From: a virus
DNA length: 27,647 nt
Reading direction: 5' to 3' (one strand)
IMG/VR virus record: IMGVR_UViG_3300045967_000213
Coordinates: 1 to 27,647 of that record
The notes under the pieces were generated by a model. The model worked only from the letters and a program-made list of their open reading frames with translations, did not search any database and was not told where the DNA came from. The position numbers and the translations under genes are program-made. Shown one piece after another: positions 1-5,456 of the stretch. Position 1 is the stretch's first letter; each line of letters opens with the position of its first letter.

Positions 1-122
1 CTGTTGGGATCGTCGAGCGCAGCATCCACCTTTTGCCGTACCTGGTCGGGCGACATCGAGAGCGGCTTGCCGTCGAGGTCGAAGGCCATGTCCTCGCGCT
101 TGCGTCGGGCCTCACGTCCCAT
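1..122 (-). CDS. Small phage protein of unknown function, C-terminus off the window
   Basis: This is a partial leftward gene that leaves the left edge; 40 codons are visible, beginning MGREARRKRED. The visible part has a basic N-terminus followed by an acidic stretch containing LDGKPLSMSPDQVRQKVDAAL, which would form an amphipathic helix. Its ATG lies 8 bases inside the end of the next gene to the right, so the two are probably translationally coupled in one leftward transcript. Codon choice is GC-rich at third positions, like its neighbours. I do not recognise a family, and a function cannot be assigned from 40 residues. Confidence 0.55.
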   Translation of the reverse strand, partial: MGREARRKREDMAFDLDGKPLSMSPDQVRQKVDAALDDPN

Positions 123-348
123 GGTTGCCGCTCCCATTCTCCCGGTCGAGCAACCGCGTGATCTGCTGCGTCAACTCCAGCAGCACGGCGCTCTGTCGCC
201 GCTGCAGATCAGCGACCTCATCGAGGACGCCACGAATACGGACAACCCACTCATCGTGCTCAGCCATGCGTCGGTCATGATCGGCAATCGCCCGGTCGTG
301 GTCGCGGAGCCATTGTTCGTGCTGGTCGAAGCGTTCCTCGGGAGTCAT
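112..348 (-). CDS. Small histidine-rich coiled-coil phage protein
   Basis: The gene encodes 78 residues starting MTPEERFDQHEQW. Residues 9 to 35 hold a repeated pattern of about seven residues (DHDRAIADHDRRMAEHDEW) with His at regular spacing. A second amphipathic helix rich in Leu and Gln follows. This is typical of short coiled-coil proteins scattered through phage genomes; none has a firm function that I know. The ATG at 348 is chosen because the pattern starts there; an upstream in-frame extension to 435 would run antisense to the next gene. It overlaps the partial gene to its left. Its start is only 19 bases from that of the rightward gene at 368, so no separate promoter fits between them. 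Confidence 0.6.
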   Translation of the reverse strand: MTPEERFDQHEQWLRDHDRAIADHDRRMAEHDEWVVRIRGVLDEVADLQRRQSAVLLELTQQITRLLDRENGSGNHGT

Positions 349-367
349 GTGCGATACTCTACCACCA

Positions 368-571
368 ATGCCGAAGCGTCTTAAGCAGTCACCGCCGCCG
401 CCTGATGTACTCTCCCCGCCGAAAGGGTTCCGCACCTACATGGCGGCGCTCGGCCGCAAAGGCGGCATCGTGAGTGGGGCCCGCCGCATGGACACACTCA
501 CCGCGAAGCAGCGGTCCGCGATTGCGCGGAAGGCGGCGCGCGCACGCTGGGCGAAACGCAAAGCCGGTTGA
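368..571 (+). CDS. Small basic protein with GRKGG...ARKAARARW motif
   Basis: A 67-residue basic protein. The first 20 residues are Pro-rich. From about residue 25 it has GRKGGIVSGARRMDTLT and then a helix ending ARKAARARWAKRKAG. This Gly-Gly plus ARKAAxARW pattern recurs in very small bacterial and phage proteins and suggests nucleic-acid binding, but no function is established. The start could instead be the ATG at 440, which would keep only the conserved part; no good Shine-Dalgarno marks either choice. Its stop codon lies inside the -35 element of the promoter at 568. Confidence 0.55.
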   Translation: MPKRLKQSPPPPDVLSPPKGFRTYMAALGRKGGIVSGARRMDTLTAKQRSAIARKAARARWAKRKAG

Positions 572-596
572 CATGCTAGAGCGGCTCTAGTATGCT
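568..596 (+). promoter_or_regulatory. Sigma70-type promoter with palindromic operator in the spacer
   Basis: A consensus -35 TTGACA (568-573), an exact 17-bp spacer and a TATGCT -10 (591-596) point rightwards into the recombination operon at 644. The spacer contains the perfect palindrome CTAGAGC-G-GCTCTAG (576-590). Allowing one mismatch, the symmetry extends to 572-594 with CAT/ATG at the ends. A repressor bound there would block RNA polymerase directly. The predicted start is near 603, leaving a leader of about 40 bases with a GGGAGG ribosome site before the ATG at 644. Confidence 0.72.
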
Positions 597-643
597 GGCG
601 CTGTGATTCACACTCAGTTGTATATCCCTGGGAGGATGACCTC

Positions 644-841
644 ATGGCGCTACGACTAGGCGCGTTGCAGGATGCCCTGCTTGATGCGGGCTCCAGTCCG
701 GAGAAGGCCGAACGCGCGGCGGAAGAATTGGCGGACTACGAAAAGCGCCTCGCGTCCATCGATACAAGACTGGCCGTACTGACGGCGATGGTCGGCACGG
801 TGATTGGCCTGGTACTGCTCGTCTTAGGGAAGGTGTGGTGA
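644..841 (+). CDS. Small protein with coiled coil and C-terminal membrane anchor
   Basis: A 65-residue protein and the first gene of the recombination operon. Residues 14 to 44 are charged and helical (SPEKAERAAEELADYEKRL). Residues 45 to 62 form one hydrophobic helix (AVLTAMVGTVIGLVLLVL), so it is probably a tail-anchored inner-membrane protein with the coiled coil in the cytoplasm. Similar coiled-coil plus membrane-tail proteins are common next to phage recombination genes; their role is unknown. A good GGGAGG site lies about 8 bases upstream of the ATG, and the promoter at 568 reads directly into it. Its TGA overlaps the GTG start of the next gene in a GTGA junction. Confidence 0.65.
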   Translation: MALRLGALQDALLDAGSSPEKAERAAEELADYEKRLASIDTRLAVLTAMVGTVIGLVLLVLGKVW

Positions 842-1317
842 GCATCATTGCCCGTCGCGGTGCCTCGACGACCCCCGCTCCCGCTGGCCTGCATAGTGCC
901 GTCTGCGTCGACGTGCAGGACCAGGGTCTGAAGTCCACGGCCTACGGCGAGAAACACAAAGTGCGGATCGTGTGGCAGATCGAGGCGCTCGATCAGGCCA
1001 AGGGCCGGCGCTTCGAACTGTCCCGCGTCTACACCTTGTCGCTGCACGAACGCGCCCCGCTCCGGAAGGACCTGGAGAGCTGGCGCGGCCGGAAGTTCAC
1101 CGAGGCCGAACTGACGGGCGGCTTCGACCTCGAAAAGCTCCTCGGCATCAACTGCCAGCTGCAGGCGATGCATGACACCGGCGACGACGGCACGACCTAC
1201 GCCAACGTCGTCAGCGTGCTGCCGGCGCAGAAGGGTCGGCCGCGGCTCCTGCCGGACGGCTACGTGCGGCTCAAGGATCGGCAGCAGCCGATACCGGTCG
1301 CGGCGAGGCGGGCATGA
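838..1317 (+). CDS. Phage single-stranded DNA-binding-like protein of the recombination module
   Basis: About 159 residues. The middle part (roughly 25 to 145) has the pattern of a phage family thought to be OB-fold ssDNA-binding proteins: AVCVDVQDQGLK, GEKHKVRIVWQIEA, then SLHERAPLRKDLESWRGRKFTEAEL, then LEKLLGINCQLQ, and finally a TYANVVSVLP strand. The role would be to coat ssDNA made by the exonuclease encoded immediately downstream. The GTG at 838 forms a GTGA overlap with the previous stop and has GGGAAGG a few bases upstream; GTG at 835 is an alternative. The next ATG overlaps this stop (ATGA), so all three genes are coupled. The family call comes from memory of sequence patterns and is not proven. 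Confidence 0.68.
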   Translation: MSIIARRGASTTPAPAGLHSAVCVDVQDQGLKSTAYGEKHKVRIVWQIEALDQAKGRRFELSRVYTLSLHERAPLRKDLESWRGRKFTEAELTGGFDLEKLLGINCQLQAMHDTGDDGTTYANVVSVLPAQKGRPRLLPDGYVRLKDRQQPIPVAARRA

Positions 1318-2063
1318 GGATCGTCGACGTCGAACAACGATCGGGCGCGTGGTTCCTCGCCCGCGCCGGCCGGCTCACCGGCTCGCGGGCCCAGTGCGTC
1401 CTGATGCGGGGTCGTGGGAACGAGGAGTCGATCGGGCGCGCTAGCTACCGCCGGCAGCTCGTCCTCGAGCGGCTCACCGGCGTGCCGCAGGAGGACCGCT
1501 TCTGTTCGGACGCGATGCGGCGGGCGACGGTGATTGAGCCGCAGGCGCGGGCGCTGTATGCCGAGCGGACCGGGCAGGTGGTCCATACCTCCGGCTTCGT
1601 CGTGCATGACGAGCTGGAGACCGGCACATCACCGGACGGGCATGTCGGGGCCTACGAAGGCGTCGTGGAGCTGAAGTCGCTCCGGAGCCTGACGCACCTG
1701 GGCTACCTCGGGGACCGCCGGCTGCCGGCGCAGTACCGCTCGCAGGTTCGACACCATCTCTGGATTACTGGCGCGGCGTGGTGCGATTTCGTCCTCTACG
1801 ACGACCGGCTCCCGGGGAAGCTGCAGATCGTGCGGCACCGGTTCACCCGTGACGAGCTCGACATCCCCGGCTACGAGGTGTTCGCCGTGCGGTTCCTCGA
1901 CGAGGTGCGCCGGCAGACGGCGCGGGTGCGGGCCAAGGTGCGCTCGGCTTCGACGCGGGATGTCATGGCGTGCCTGGCCGTGCTCGAGGGCGAGGCGCTC
2001 GATGCGCGGCTCGCGGACACGCCGGCGTGGCAACCGGCCTTCCTGACGGGACGGGCGTCATGA
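1314..2063 (+). CDS. YqaJ/lambda-Exo-type recombination exonuclease
   Basis: A 249-residue nuclease of the PD-(D/E)XK superfamily, which degrades one strand of duplex DNA to leave ssDNA for annealing. Visible motifs are the N-terminal EQRSGAWFLARAGRLTGS signature (7-24), an IEPQARALY helix with Glu75, the catalytic core TSPDG with Asp108 followed by VELKS with Glu119 and Lys121, and the conserved Gln in YRSQVRHHLW (141-150). Length and motif order match YqaJ-domain phage exonucleases. The ATG overlaps the stop of the ssDNA-binding gene by four bases, which supports a joint recombination role. A dedicated annealase such as Beta or RecT was not seen in the window. Confidence 0.85.
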   Translation: MRIVDVEQRSGAWFLARAGRLTGSRAQCVLMRGRGNEESIGRASYRRQLVLERLTGVPQEDRFCSDAMRRATVIEPQARALYAERTGQVVHTSGFVVHDELETGTSPDGHVGAYEGVVELKSLRSLTHLGYLGDRRLPAQYRSQVRHHLWITGAAWCDFVLYDDRLPGKLQIVRHRFTRDELDIPGYEVFAVRFLDEVRRQTARVRAKVRSASTRDVMACLAVLEGEALDARLADTPAWQPAFLTGRAS

Positions 2064-2446
2064 GGTGGTTGGGTGCGCTTCCGTTGTTCCCCGTGTGGGC
2101 TGGCATCTGTCTTGGGCTCGTCGGCCTGAACATGGCCGTGCCGTTCATCGCCATGTCGCAGCTGCTCATCGGGATCGCCGCCTCGTGGATGGTCCTGCTC
2201 GCCGTCTTCCGGTTCGATCGCCGCCCTGGTGGTTTGAGCCAGGAGCGCCTACGCGAGATCCATGCGGACCGGCTCGCGCGGGAGGCTCGGACACGACGAG
2301 CCGAGCGTGCGTTCATGAAGCAAGTGGAGGTCCGCCGCCGGGCGCGCGTAATCGCGCGCGAGATCCGCGAAATGATTCGCCGCGGACACCACGCAGACGA
2401 GGACTCAACCGGGAAGAAACAGGACGGGCCGGCCGAAGATCAGTAG
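2060..2446 (+). CDS. Two-helix membrane protein with basic cytoplasmic tail
   Basis: A 128-residue protein whose ATG overlaps the exonuclease stop (ATGA). Residues 7 to 24 and 28 to 50 are two hydrophobic segments separated by a very short turn, giving a membrane hairpin. From residue 55 it becomes strongly basic and helical with many Arg residues (EIHADRLAREARTRRAERAF and onward), then ends in an acidic and Lys-rich tail. Nothing identifies a family. As the last gene of the recombination operon it is followed two bases later by the 22-bp palindrome at 2448. It could be a host-takeover or exclusion protein, but that is speculation. Confidence 0.6.
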   Translation: MRWLGALPLFPVWAGICLGLVGLNMAVPFIAMSQLLIGIAASWMVLLAVFRFDRRPGGLSQERLREIHADRLAREARTRRAERAFMKQVEVRRRARVIAREIREMIRRGHHADEDSTGKKQDGPAEDQ

Positions 2447-2447
2447 C

Positions 2448-2469
2448 CGTTACGGCGATCGCCGTAACG
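2448..2469. terminator. 22-bp perfect palindrome between convergent genes (terminator-like or operator)
   Basis: The sequence CGTTACGGCGA followed by TCGCCGTAACG is a perfect 22-bp palindrome two bases after the stop of the rightward operon and eight bases before the stop of the leftward gene at 2478. In RNA it gives a 9-bp stem closing a GATC tetraloop on either strand, suiting a bidirectional terminator. There is no run of T after it in either direction, so classic intrinsic termination is doubtful and a protein-binding role is possible. Confidence 0.5.
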
Positions 2470-2477
2470 TCCGTCAT

Positions 2478-2729
2478 TCAGTGGCGCGGACTCAGGCGGT
2501 CATTCTGCGCGTCCAGATCCCGATCAAGGGCCGCCGCGCCCGCCGGGCCACCGAAGACGAGCAGGTTGTAGGCCAGGGCCGCCCCGACATAGAAAGCCGT
2601 TTCCGCCACATCGGCCGCAGTGGCCGGGTCTTTCAACACTTCCTCCAGCGCCGGCCGCAACCGCGCCCAGCCTTCCGTCAGCGAGGGTGCGGTCGTGACG
2701 ACCTCCGGATCATCGTCAGCGAGTGCCAT
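2478..2729 (-). CDS. Hypothetical small phage protein
   Basis: An 83-residue leftward protein that begins MALADDDPEVV. It has an acidic N-terminus, a helical middle (WARLRPALEEVLKDPATAADVAETA), and a hydrophobic stretch at about residues 46 to 64 (FYVGAALAYNLLVFGGPAG) that may be a buried or membrane helix. A TTG nine bases upstream is an alternative start; neither has a clear Shine-Dalgarno. The sequence TATAGT lies eight bases before the ATG on the minus strand, which would make a transcript from it nearly leaderless. It sits between the recombination operon and the attachment site, converging on the former. Function unknown. Confidence 0.5.
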   Translation of the reverse strand: MALADDDPEVVTTAPSLTEGWARLRPALEEVLKDPATAADVAETAFYVGAALAYNLLVFGGPAGAAALDRDLDAQNDRLSPRH

Positions 2730-2763
2730 GGGCGGCAACTATACCGCCCGAAATTGGCCGCGT

Positions 2764-2788
2764 ACTGGTACCACTTTGCTGGTACCAC
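2764..2788. repeat. Left pair of CTGGTACC motifs flanking attP (candidate integrase arm sites)
   Basis: Two copies of CTGGTACCAC (from 2765 and 2779) are spaced exactly 14 bp apart, about 100 bp left of the tRNA-Asn core. The same two-motif unit with the same 14-bp step occurs to the right of the core at 2971-2995. A single inverted half-match, GGTACCAG, is at 2835-2842. Paired short repeats on both sides of a core are the usual layout of tyrosine-recombinase arm-binding sites. Confidence 0.55.
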
Positions 2789-2890
2789 CCTGTCTGTAAG
2801 TGCTTGATTCTACGTGACCCACTCTGGACTTTGCGGTACCAGCCAAAAAGCGAACCTCTGGCGAAGTTGCGCGTTTTTGTTCTTAAAAAC

Positions 2891-2937
2891 TGGCTCCTCG
2901 GGCTGGACTCGAACCAGCAACCCTCCGGTTAACAGCC
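2891..2937 (-). other. attP: attP core: 3' half of tRNA-Asn(GTT), incomplete tRNA
   Basis: Read on the minus strand, this holds an anticodon loop CTGTTAA with anticodon GTT (complement of 2931-2933), the 3' anticodon strand CCGGA, a five-base variable loop, a perfect T arm (GCTGG, TTCGAGT, CCAGC; complement of 2902-2918), the acceptor strand CCGAGGA, discriminator G, and an encoded CCA (complement of 2891-2893). No D arm or 5' acceptor strand lies upstream, so it is not a functional gene. Phages that integrate into a tRNA carry exactly such a 3' fragment to rebuild the gene. With phage genes on both sides and an integrase nearby, attP is the best reading; attL or attR of a prophage is less likely. 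Confidence 0.8.
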
Positions 2938-2970
2938 AGGTATTTATCGGTTTTTTCCTAATGTTTTGCC

Positions 2971-2995
2971 ACTGGTACCGGAACGCTGGTACCAC
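2971..2995. repeat. Right pair of CTGGTACC motifs flanking attP (candidate integrase arm sites)
   Basis: ACTGGTACC at 2971 and GCTGGTACCAC at 2985 repeat the 14-bp spaced unit seen at 2764-2788. The two 25-bp units agree at about 20 positions, the differences being confined to the five bases between the motifs. An AT-richer stretch (2941-2968) separates this pair from the tRNA fragment. Its position between core and integrase gene fits a P arm. Confidence 0.55.
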
Positions 2996-3005
2996 TTCGG
3001 CTGGA

Positions 3006-3179
3006 TCAGGCCACACTTCGGCGACTGCGGCGGGCTTTCTTGGCGGCGTTCTTCGGCAGGTTCTTCGGGCACTGCGGGTTGCTGCACGCCCACATGGTCG
3101 GGCAGATCGTGTGCCCGCACTTTCGGCACTTCGGCGGATTCAAGAACTGCCATTCGCTGACGCCATTCGTGCGACTCAC
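3006..3179 (-). CDS. 57-residue zinc-ribbon protein at the end of the integrase operon
   Basis: A very short leftward gene starting with GTG at 3179, in a GTGA overlap with the upstream stop. The product begins MSRTNGVSEWQF. It has two knuckles: PPKCRKCGHTIC (Cys18, Cys21 and Cys26) and ACSNPQCPKN (Cys32 and Cys37). A basic tail rich in Lys and Arg follows (KNAAKKARRSRRS). Four or five cysteines in this spacing indicate a zinc ribbon or rubredoxin-like knuckle, and the tail suggests nucleic-acid binding. It lies next to attP, so a role as a directionality or accessory factor is conceivable but unproven. The main support is the GTGA overlap plus an unmistakable Cys pattern in that frame only. 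Confidence 0.7.
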   Translation of the reverse strand: MSRTNGVSEWQFLNPPKCRKCGHTICPTMWACSNPQCPKNLPKNAAKKARRSRRSVA

Positions 3180-3436
3180 TGCCGCGTGCCTTTCGTCGCG
3201 TTGACGGCCTTGCGGTACGTGGCGGCAATGTGGTCGAGCAGGTCTGCGACTTCTTCAGACGGCGACCCGAATACGCGCACGCCCAGGTCGTCGCCGCGCA
3301 TGGCGACAATCAGCACGGGCTTGCTCGCAGGATCGTCAACGATGTCCGCTTCACCGGCAGCGGCATCGGCACCAATGGCGAACGGCGCACCAGTCTCATC
3401 GAAGGCAATATCGTCGTCGGGTTTCTTCTGGCTCAT
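3176..3436 (-). CDS. Hypothetical 86-residue protein of the integrase operon
   Basis: The ATG at 3436 makes an ATGA overlap with the stop of the upstream gene and starts MSQKKPDDDIAFDE. The first 40 residues are acidic and probably disordered. The second half has a beta strand and a helix (KPVLIVAMRGDDLGVRVFGS, then SEEVADLLDHIAATYRKAV), a small alpha/beta arrangement seen in many phage orphan proteins. It is followed by the zinc-ribbon gene through a GTGA overlap. No family recognised. Confidence 0.6.
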   Translation of the reverse strand: MSQKKPDDDIAFDETGAPFAIGADAAAGEADIVDDPASKPVLIVAMRGDDLGVRVFGSPSEEVADLLDHIAATYRKAVNATKGTRQ

Positions 3437-3729
3437 TGCGGCCACACCGTCTCGCGGCTCCCCTGTCGAAACTCGCGGAAGTCCAGTAACGCCGCGGCAG
3501 CTTGCTCGGGAGCCAGTCCAACCTTCGTCGTCAGGAACGCAAACAGCAGCGTGTCAGACACGGCCGCTTCAAGCGCGGCCTGCAGCATTCCAATAACCTC
3601 TCGGGTCTTATCCAAGTCCATTTGCAGGTCGTGCCCATTGATCGATAAGTTGACCATGCCCTGCTTGGTGCGGGCACTCAGGATGGACGCCACGCTAAGG
3701 CGATTGTTGCCGTCGTTGCTTTTAATCAT
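3433..3729 (-). CDS. Hypothetical 98-residue protein downstream of integrase
   Basis: The gene starts MIKSNDGNNRLS at ATG 3729 (GTG at 3735 is an alternative), 28 bases after the integrase stop. An N-terminal beta region (GMVNLSINGHDLQMDLDKTREV) is followed by two helices (IGMLQAALEAAVSDTLLFAFL and the APEQAAAALLDF segment) and a conserved-looking end, REFRQGSRETVWPQ. The INGxDxQMD...REVxGML pattern looks like a defined family, but I know no function for it. Its ATGA junction with the next gene ties it to the same leftward transcript as the integrase. Confidence 0.6.
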   Translation of the reverse strand: MIKSNDGNNRLSVASILSARTKQGMVNLSINGHDLQMDLDKTREVIGMLQAALEAAVSDTLLFAFLTTKVGLAPEQAAAALLDFREFRQGSRETVWPQ

Positions 3730-3756
3730 AGGCACTCAAGATCGCATAATCGTGCA

Positions 3757-5184
3757 TCAGGCCGCGCCCCGCGTCCGCTTGCGCTTCTTCGGGCGGAAGT
3801 TCTTCATCGCCGTGCGCAGCACGCTGGGCACCGCGCCGAGCGTATAGCGGCGCACCATCGGACTGCCGGGCGCGAGGCCGAGCATCTCGGCGGTGACCGT
3901 CGCGTTGCCGTGCGTGTCCTGAAAGACCTGCGTGCCGAACGAATGCCGGAGCACCTTCTGCGACATGTGCGGCAGCTTGAAGTGGGGGCGCGTCTTCTGC
4001 TCCTCGCGCTCGAGCGCCGTGCAGGCGCGCCGCCAGACTCGGCCGAGCGAGGACGTATCGACCTCGCCCCAGGCGCCGGTCTCCACGTAACGCCGAAACG
4101 CCTCACGCACCTCGGGACTGTCCATGGGCTTTTTCACTTCGGCGCGCGGCGTCGATCGCCGCGCCCCTTTCCCCCGTGGCGGCAGGATGTACCACTGCTC
4201 GTCGATCGAGATGTGCCGCGGCGTCAGCCGGCCGAGCTGCCTCGGCTCCATGCCGGTGAACGCCATCAGCTCGAGGCGGGCGCGCGCGTGCAATGGCTGC
4301 GGGACCTTGGCCGCGCGCACGGCCGTCGTCGCTGCCGGCAAGCGTGGGCGCTTGGGGTCGACCGTGCCGTGGCGGTGGCTGCGCCAGTAGCCGACCGGGG
4401 GCCGCGGGATGTGCAGCATCCGGCAGACACGCGAGAGGTAGCTGCCGGAGACGTCGTAGCGGCTGGCGACCGTCTGCATCGGGTGTTGCCAGATCTCCCG
4501 GTAGAGCGTCGGCCGGTCCATCGCCACGCCGCGCTCGTCGGGGATCATCGCCAGGATGCGCTTCAGCAGGTCGTAGGGCTGCCCCTTGGCGACCATCGTG
4601 GAGGCTTCCCACTCTTGGGTATCCTTCACCGGGTTGGCCGCGCTGCGGCCGTCGAGGCGCGTGTAAAGCGCCATCAGCGCCGAGCGGAACTTCCCCACCG
4701 TGGAGGAGGCATAGCCCTCGGCGAACCATCGCTGCAGCTGCTCGTCCATCTCCGTCGCGGTGAGGGCGCCGGGGCCGTGCCGGGGCCGGGTCCCAAAGGC
4801 CTCGACCCACTTCGCGACCTCCCAGACGCGCGTCTCGTAGGACGGCATGGCCTTGGTGGTTTCGAGGCCGAGGTATCGCGTGCCGTCTGCGGCGAGGCTC
4901 GAGGCCGCCGGCGCCGCCTGGCGCGGGGCCTGCTGGCGCCGCGCCTGGCGCAGTTTGCGGGCCTCGAACTTCGCCCCGTCGCGGAGCAGTGTCAGGTCCT
5001 CGAGCTGCTGCGCGACGGGCCGCCCATCATCCGGTCGGCGGAGCGGCACCTTGCGGCTCTTGCCCGTCTCGGGATCGGGCATCCGGGTGTAGACGCGCCA
5101 GCCGTAGTGGGTTTGCGCGATGCAGGGCGCGACCGATACCTCAACACCCGGCGGAATGTCGGCGCAGCGGGCGGCGAGTTTCAT
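3757..5184 (-). CDS. int: Divergent tyrosine recombinase (phage integrase) with inserted HTH domain
   Basis: A 475-residue enzyme expected to recombine attP with host tRNA-Asn. Residues 20-60 look like an arm-binding domain, 70-100 a basic linker, and 105-190 a SAM-like core-binding domain. Residues 222-270 hold an extra helix-turn-helix module (LYREIWQHPMQTVA, VSGSYLSRVC, IPRPPVGYW) known to me from unrelated bacterial proteins. The catalytic domain spans about 300-465: box I LELMAFTGMEPRQLGRL (306-320), Lys339 in RGKG, box II VLRHSFGT with Arg413, and Tyr447 in VRRYTLG. The usual Arg of box I is Glu313 (Arg315 nearby), the His of HxxR is Lys410, and the later LGH is LGL. Its ATG overlaps the leader stop (ATGA). 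Confidence 0.85.
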   Translation of the reverse strand: MKLAARCADIPPGVEVSVAPCIAQTHYGWRVYTRMPDPETGKSRKVPLRRPDDGRPVAQQLEDLTLLRDGAKFEARKLRQARRQQAPRQAAPAASSLAADGTRYLGLETTKAMPSYETRVWEVAKWVEAFGTRPRHGPGALTATEMDEQLQRWFAEGYASSTVGKFRSALMALYTRLDGRSAANPVKDTQEWEASTMVAKGQPYDLLKRILAMIPDERGVAMDRPTLYREIWQHPMQTVASRYDVSGSYLSRVCRMLHIPRPPVGYWRSHRHGTVDPKRPRLPAATTAVRAAKVPQPLHARARLELMAFTGMEPRQLGRLTPRHISIDEQWYILPPRGKGARRSTPRAEVKKPMDSPEVREAFRRYVETGAWGEVDTSSLGRVWRRACTALEREEQKTRPHFKLPHMSQKVLRHSFGTQVFQDTHGNATVTAEMLGLAPGSPMVRRYTLGAVPSVLRTAMKNFRPKKRKRTRGAA

Positions 5185-5228
5185 GGCCGCGTGCGCTTCC
5201 TGAGGAGGTGCGTGTGCGCATCTGTCAT
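5181..5228 (-). CDS. 15-residue leader peptide coupled to integrase
   Basis: An ATG at 5228 with a perfect AGGAGG nine bases upstream opens a 15-codon reading frame, MTDAHTHLLRKRTRP. It closes in an ATGA overlap with the integrase start, which has only a distant AGGAAG of its own. The peptide is His, Arg and Lys rich. Its own ATG overlaps the stop of the upstream 62-residue gene. This looks like a translational coupling or attenuation leader controlling integrase synthesis; whether the peptide itself acts is unknown. Confidence 0.55.
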   Translation of the reverse strand: MTDAHTHLLRKRTRP

Positions 5229-5413
5229 ACGGTGTCCCCTCCTGCCCGCAAACCCCTGTCAGAAGATCGAGGATCGCGCGTGTACTTTTTCATCGCCCGG
5301 TGTGGCTGACGCCGGTAAACGCGGGCCCTTACGCAGTGGTAGTCTCTGGCTTTAGGGCCATCGTTCTGGTTGCCGCCACAGAAGGTGCATCGGGGATACG
5401 TGCCAGTCTTCAT
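5225..5413 (-). CDS. Small CxxC protein upstream of the integrase leader
   Basis: A 62-residue leftward frame starting MKTGTYPRCTFCGGNQ, with a GAGG three bases before the ATG. It has one clear CxxC knuckle (Cys9 and Cys12), one later Cys in RDYHCVR, and then a basic tail. It ends in an ATGA overlap with the 15-codon leader, and the leader ribosome site lies in its last codons. That overlap and the Cys pair argue for a real gene; the basic, loosely composed second half argues for caution. No family recognised. Confidence 0.45.
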   Translation of the reverse strand: MKTGTYPRCTFCGGNQNDGPKARDYHCVRARVYRRQPHRAMKKYTRDPRSSDRGLRAGGDTV

Positions 5414-5456
5414 CTACCTCGTCCCTGTCCCTTCCCCCTGTTTGGAGGACACCCTC

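Noticed and set aside
2880-2960. Complete tRNA-Asn gene
   Set aside because: The D arm and 5' acceptor strand are missing upstream of the anticodon region; only the 3' half is present.
2944-3309. Leftward open frame of about 120 codons near attP
   Set aside because: The same strand in another frame gives the zinc-ribbon gene with a GTGA junction; this frame crosses the upstream gene and has no motif.
5213-5309. Short rightward frame beginning GTGCGCATCTGT with AGGAGG upstream
   Set aside because: About 32 codons, antisense to the coupled leader and CxxC gene; the AGGAGG there reads on the other strand as part of the leader codons.
3910-5355. Long rightward open frame antisense to the integrase
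   Set aside because: Its product is a Leu, Arg, Gly and His mixture typical of the complement of a GC-rich gene; the opposite strand encodes a clear tyrosine recombinase.
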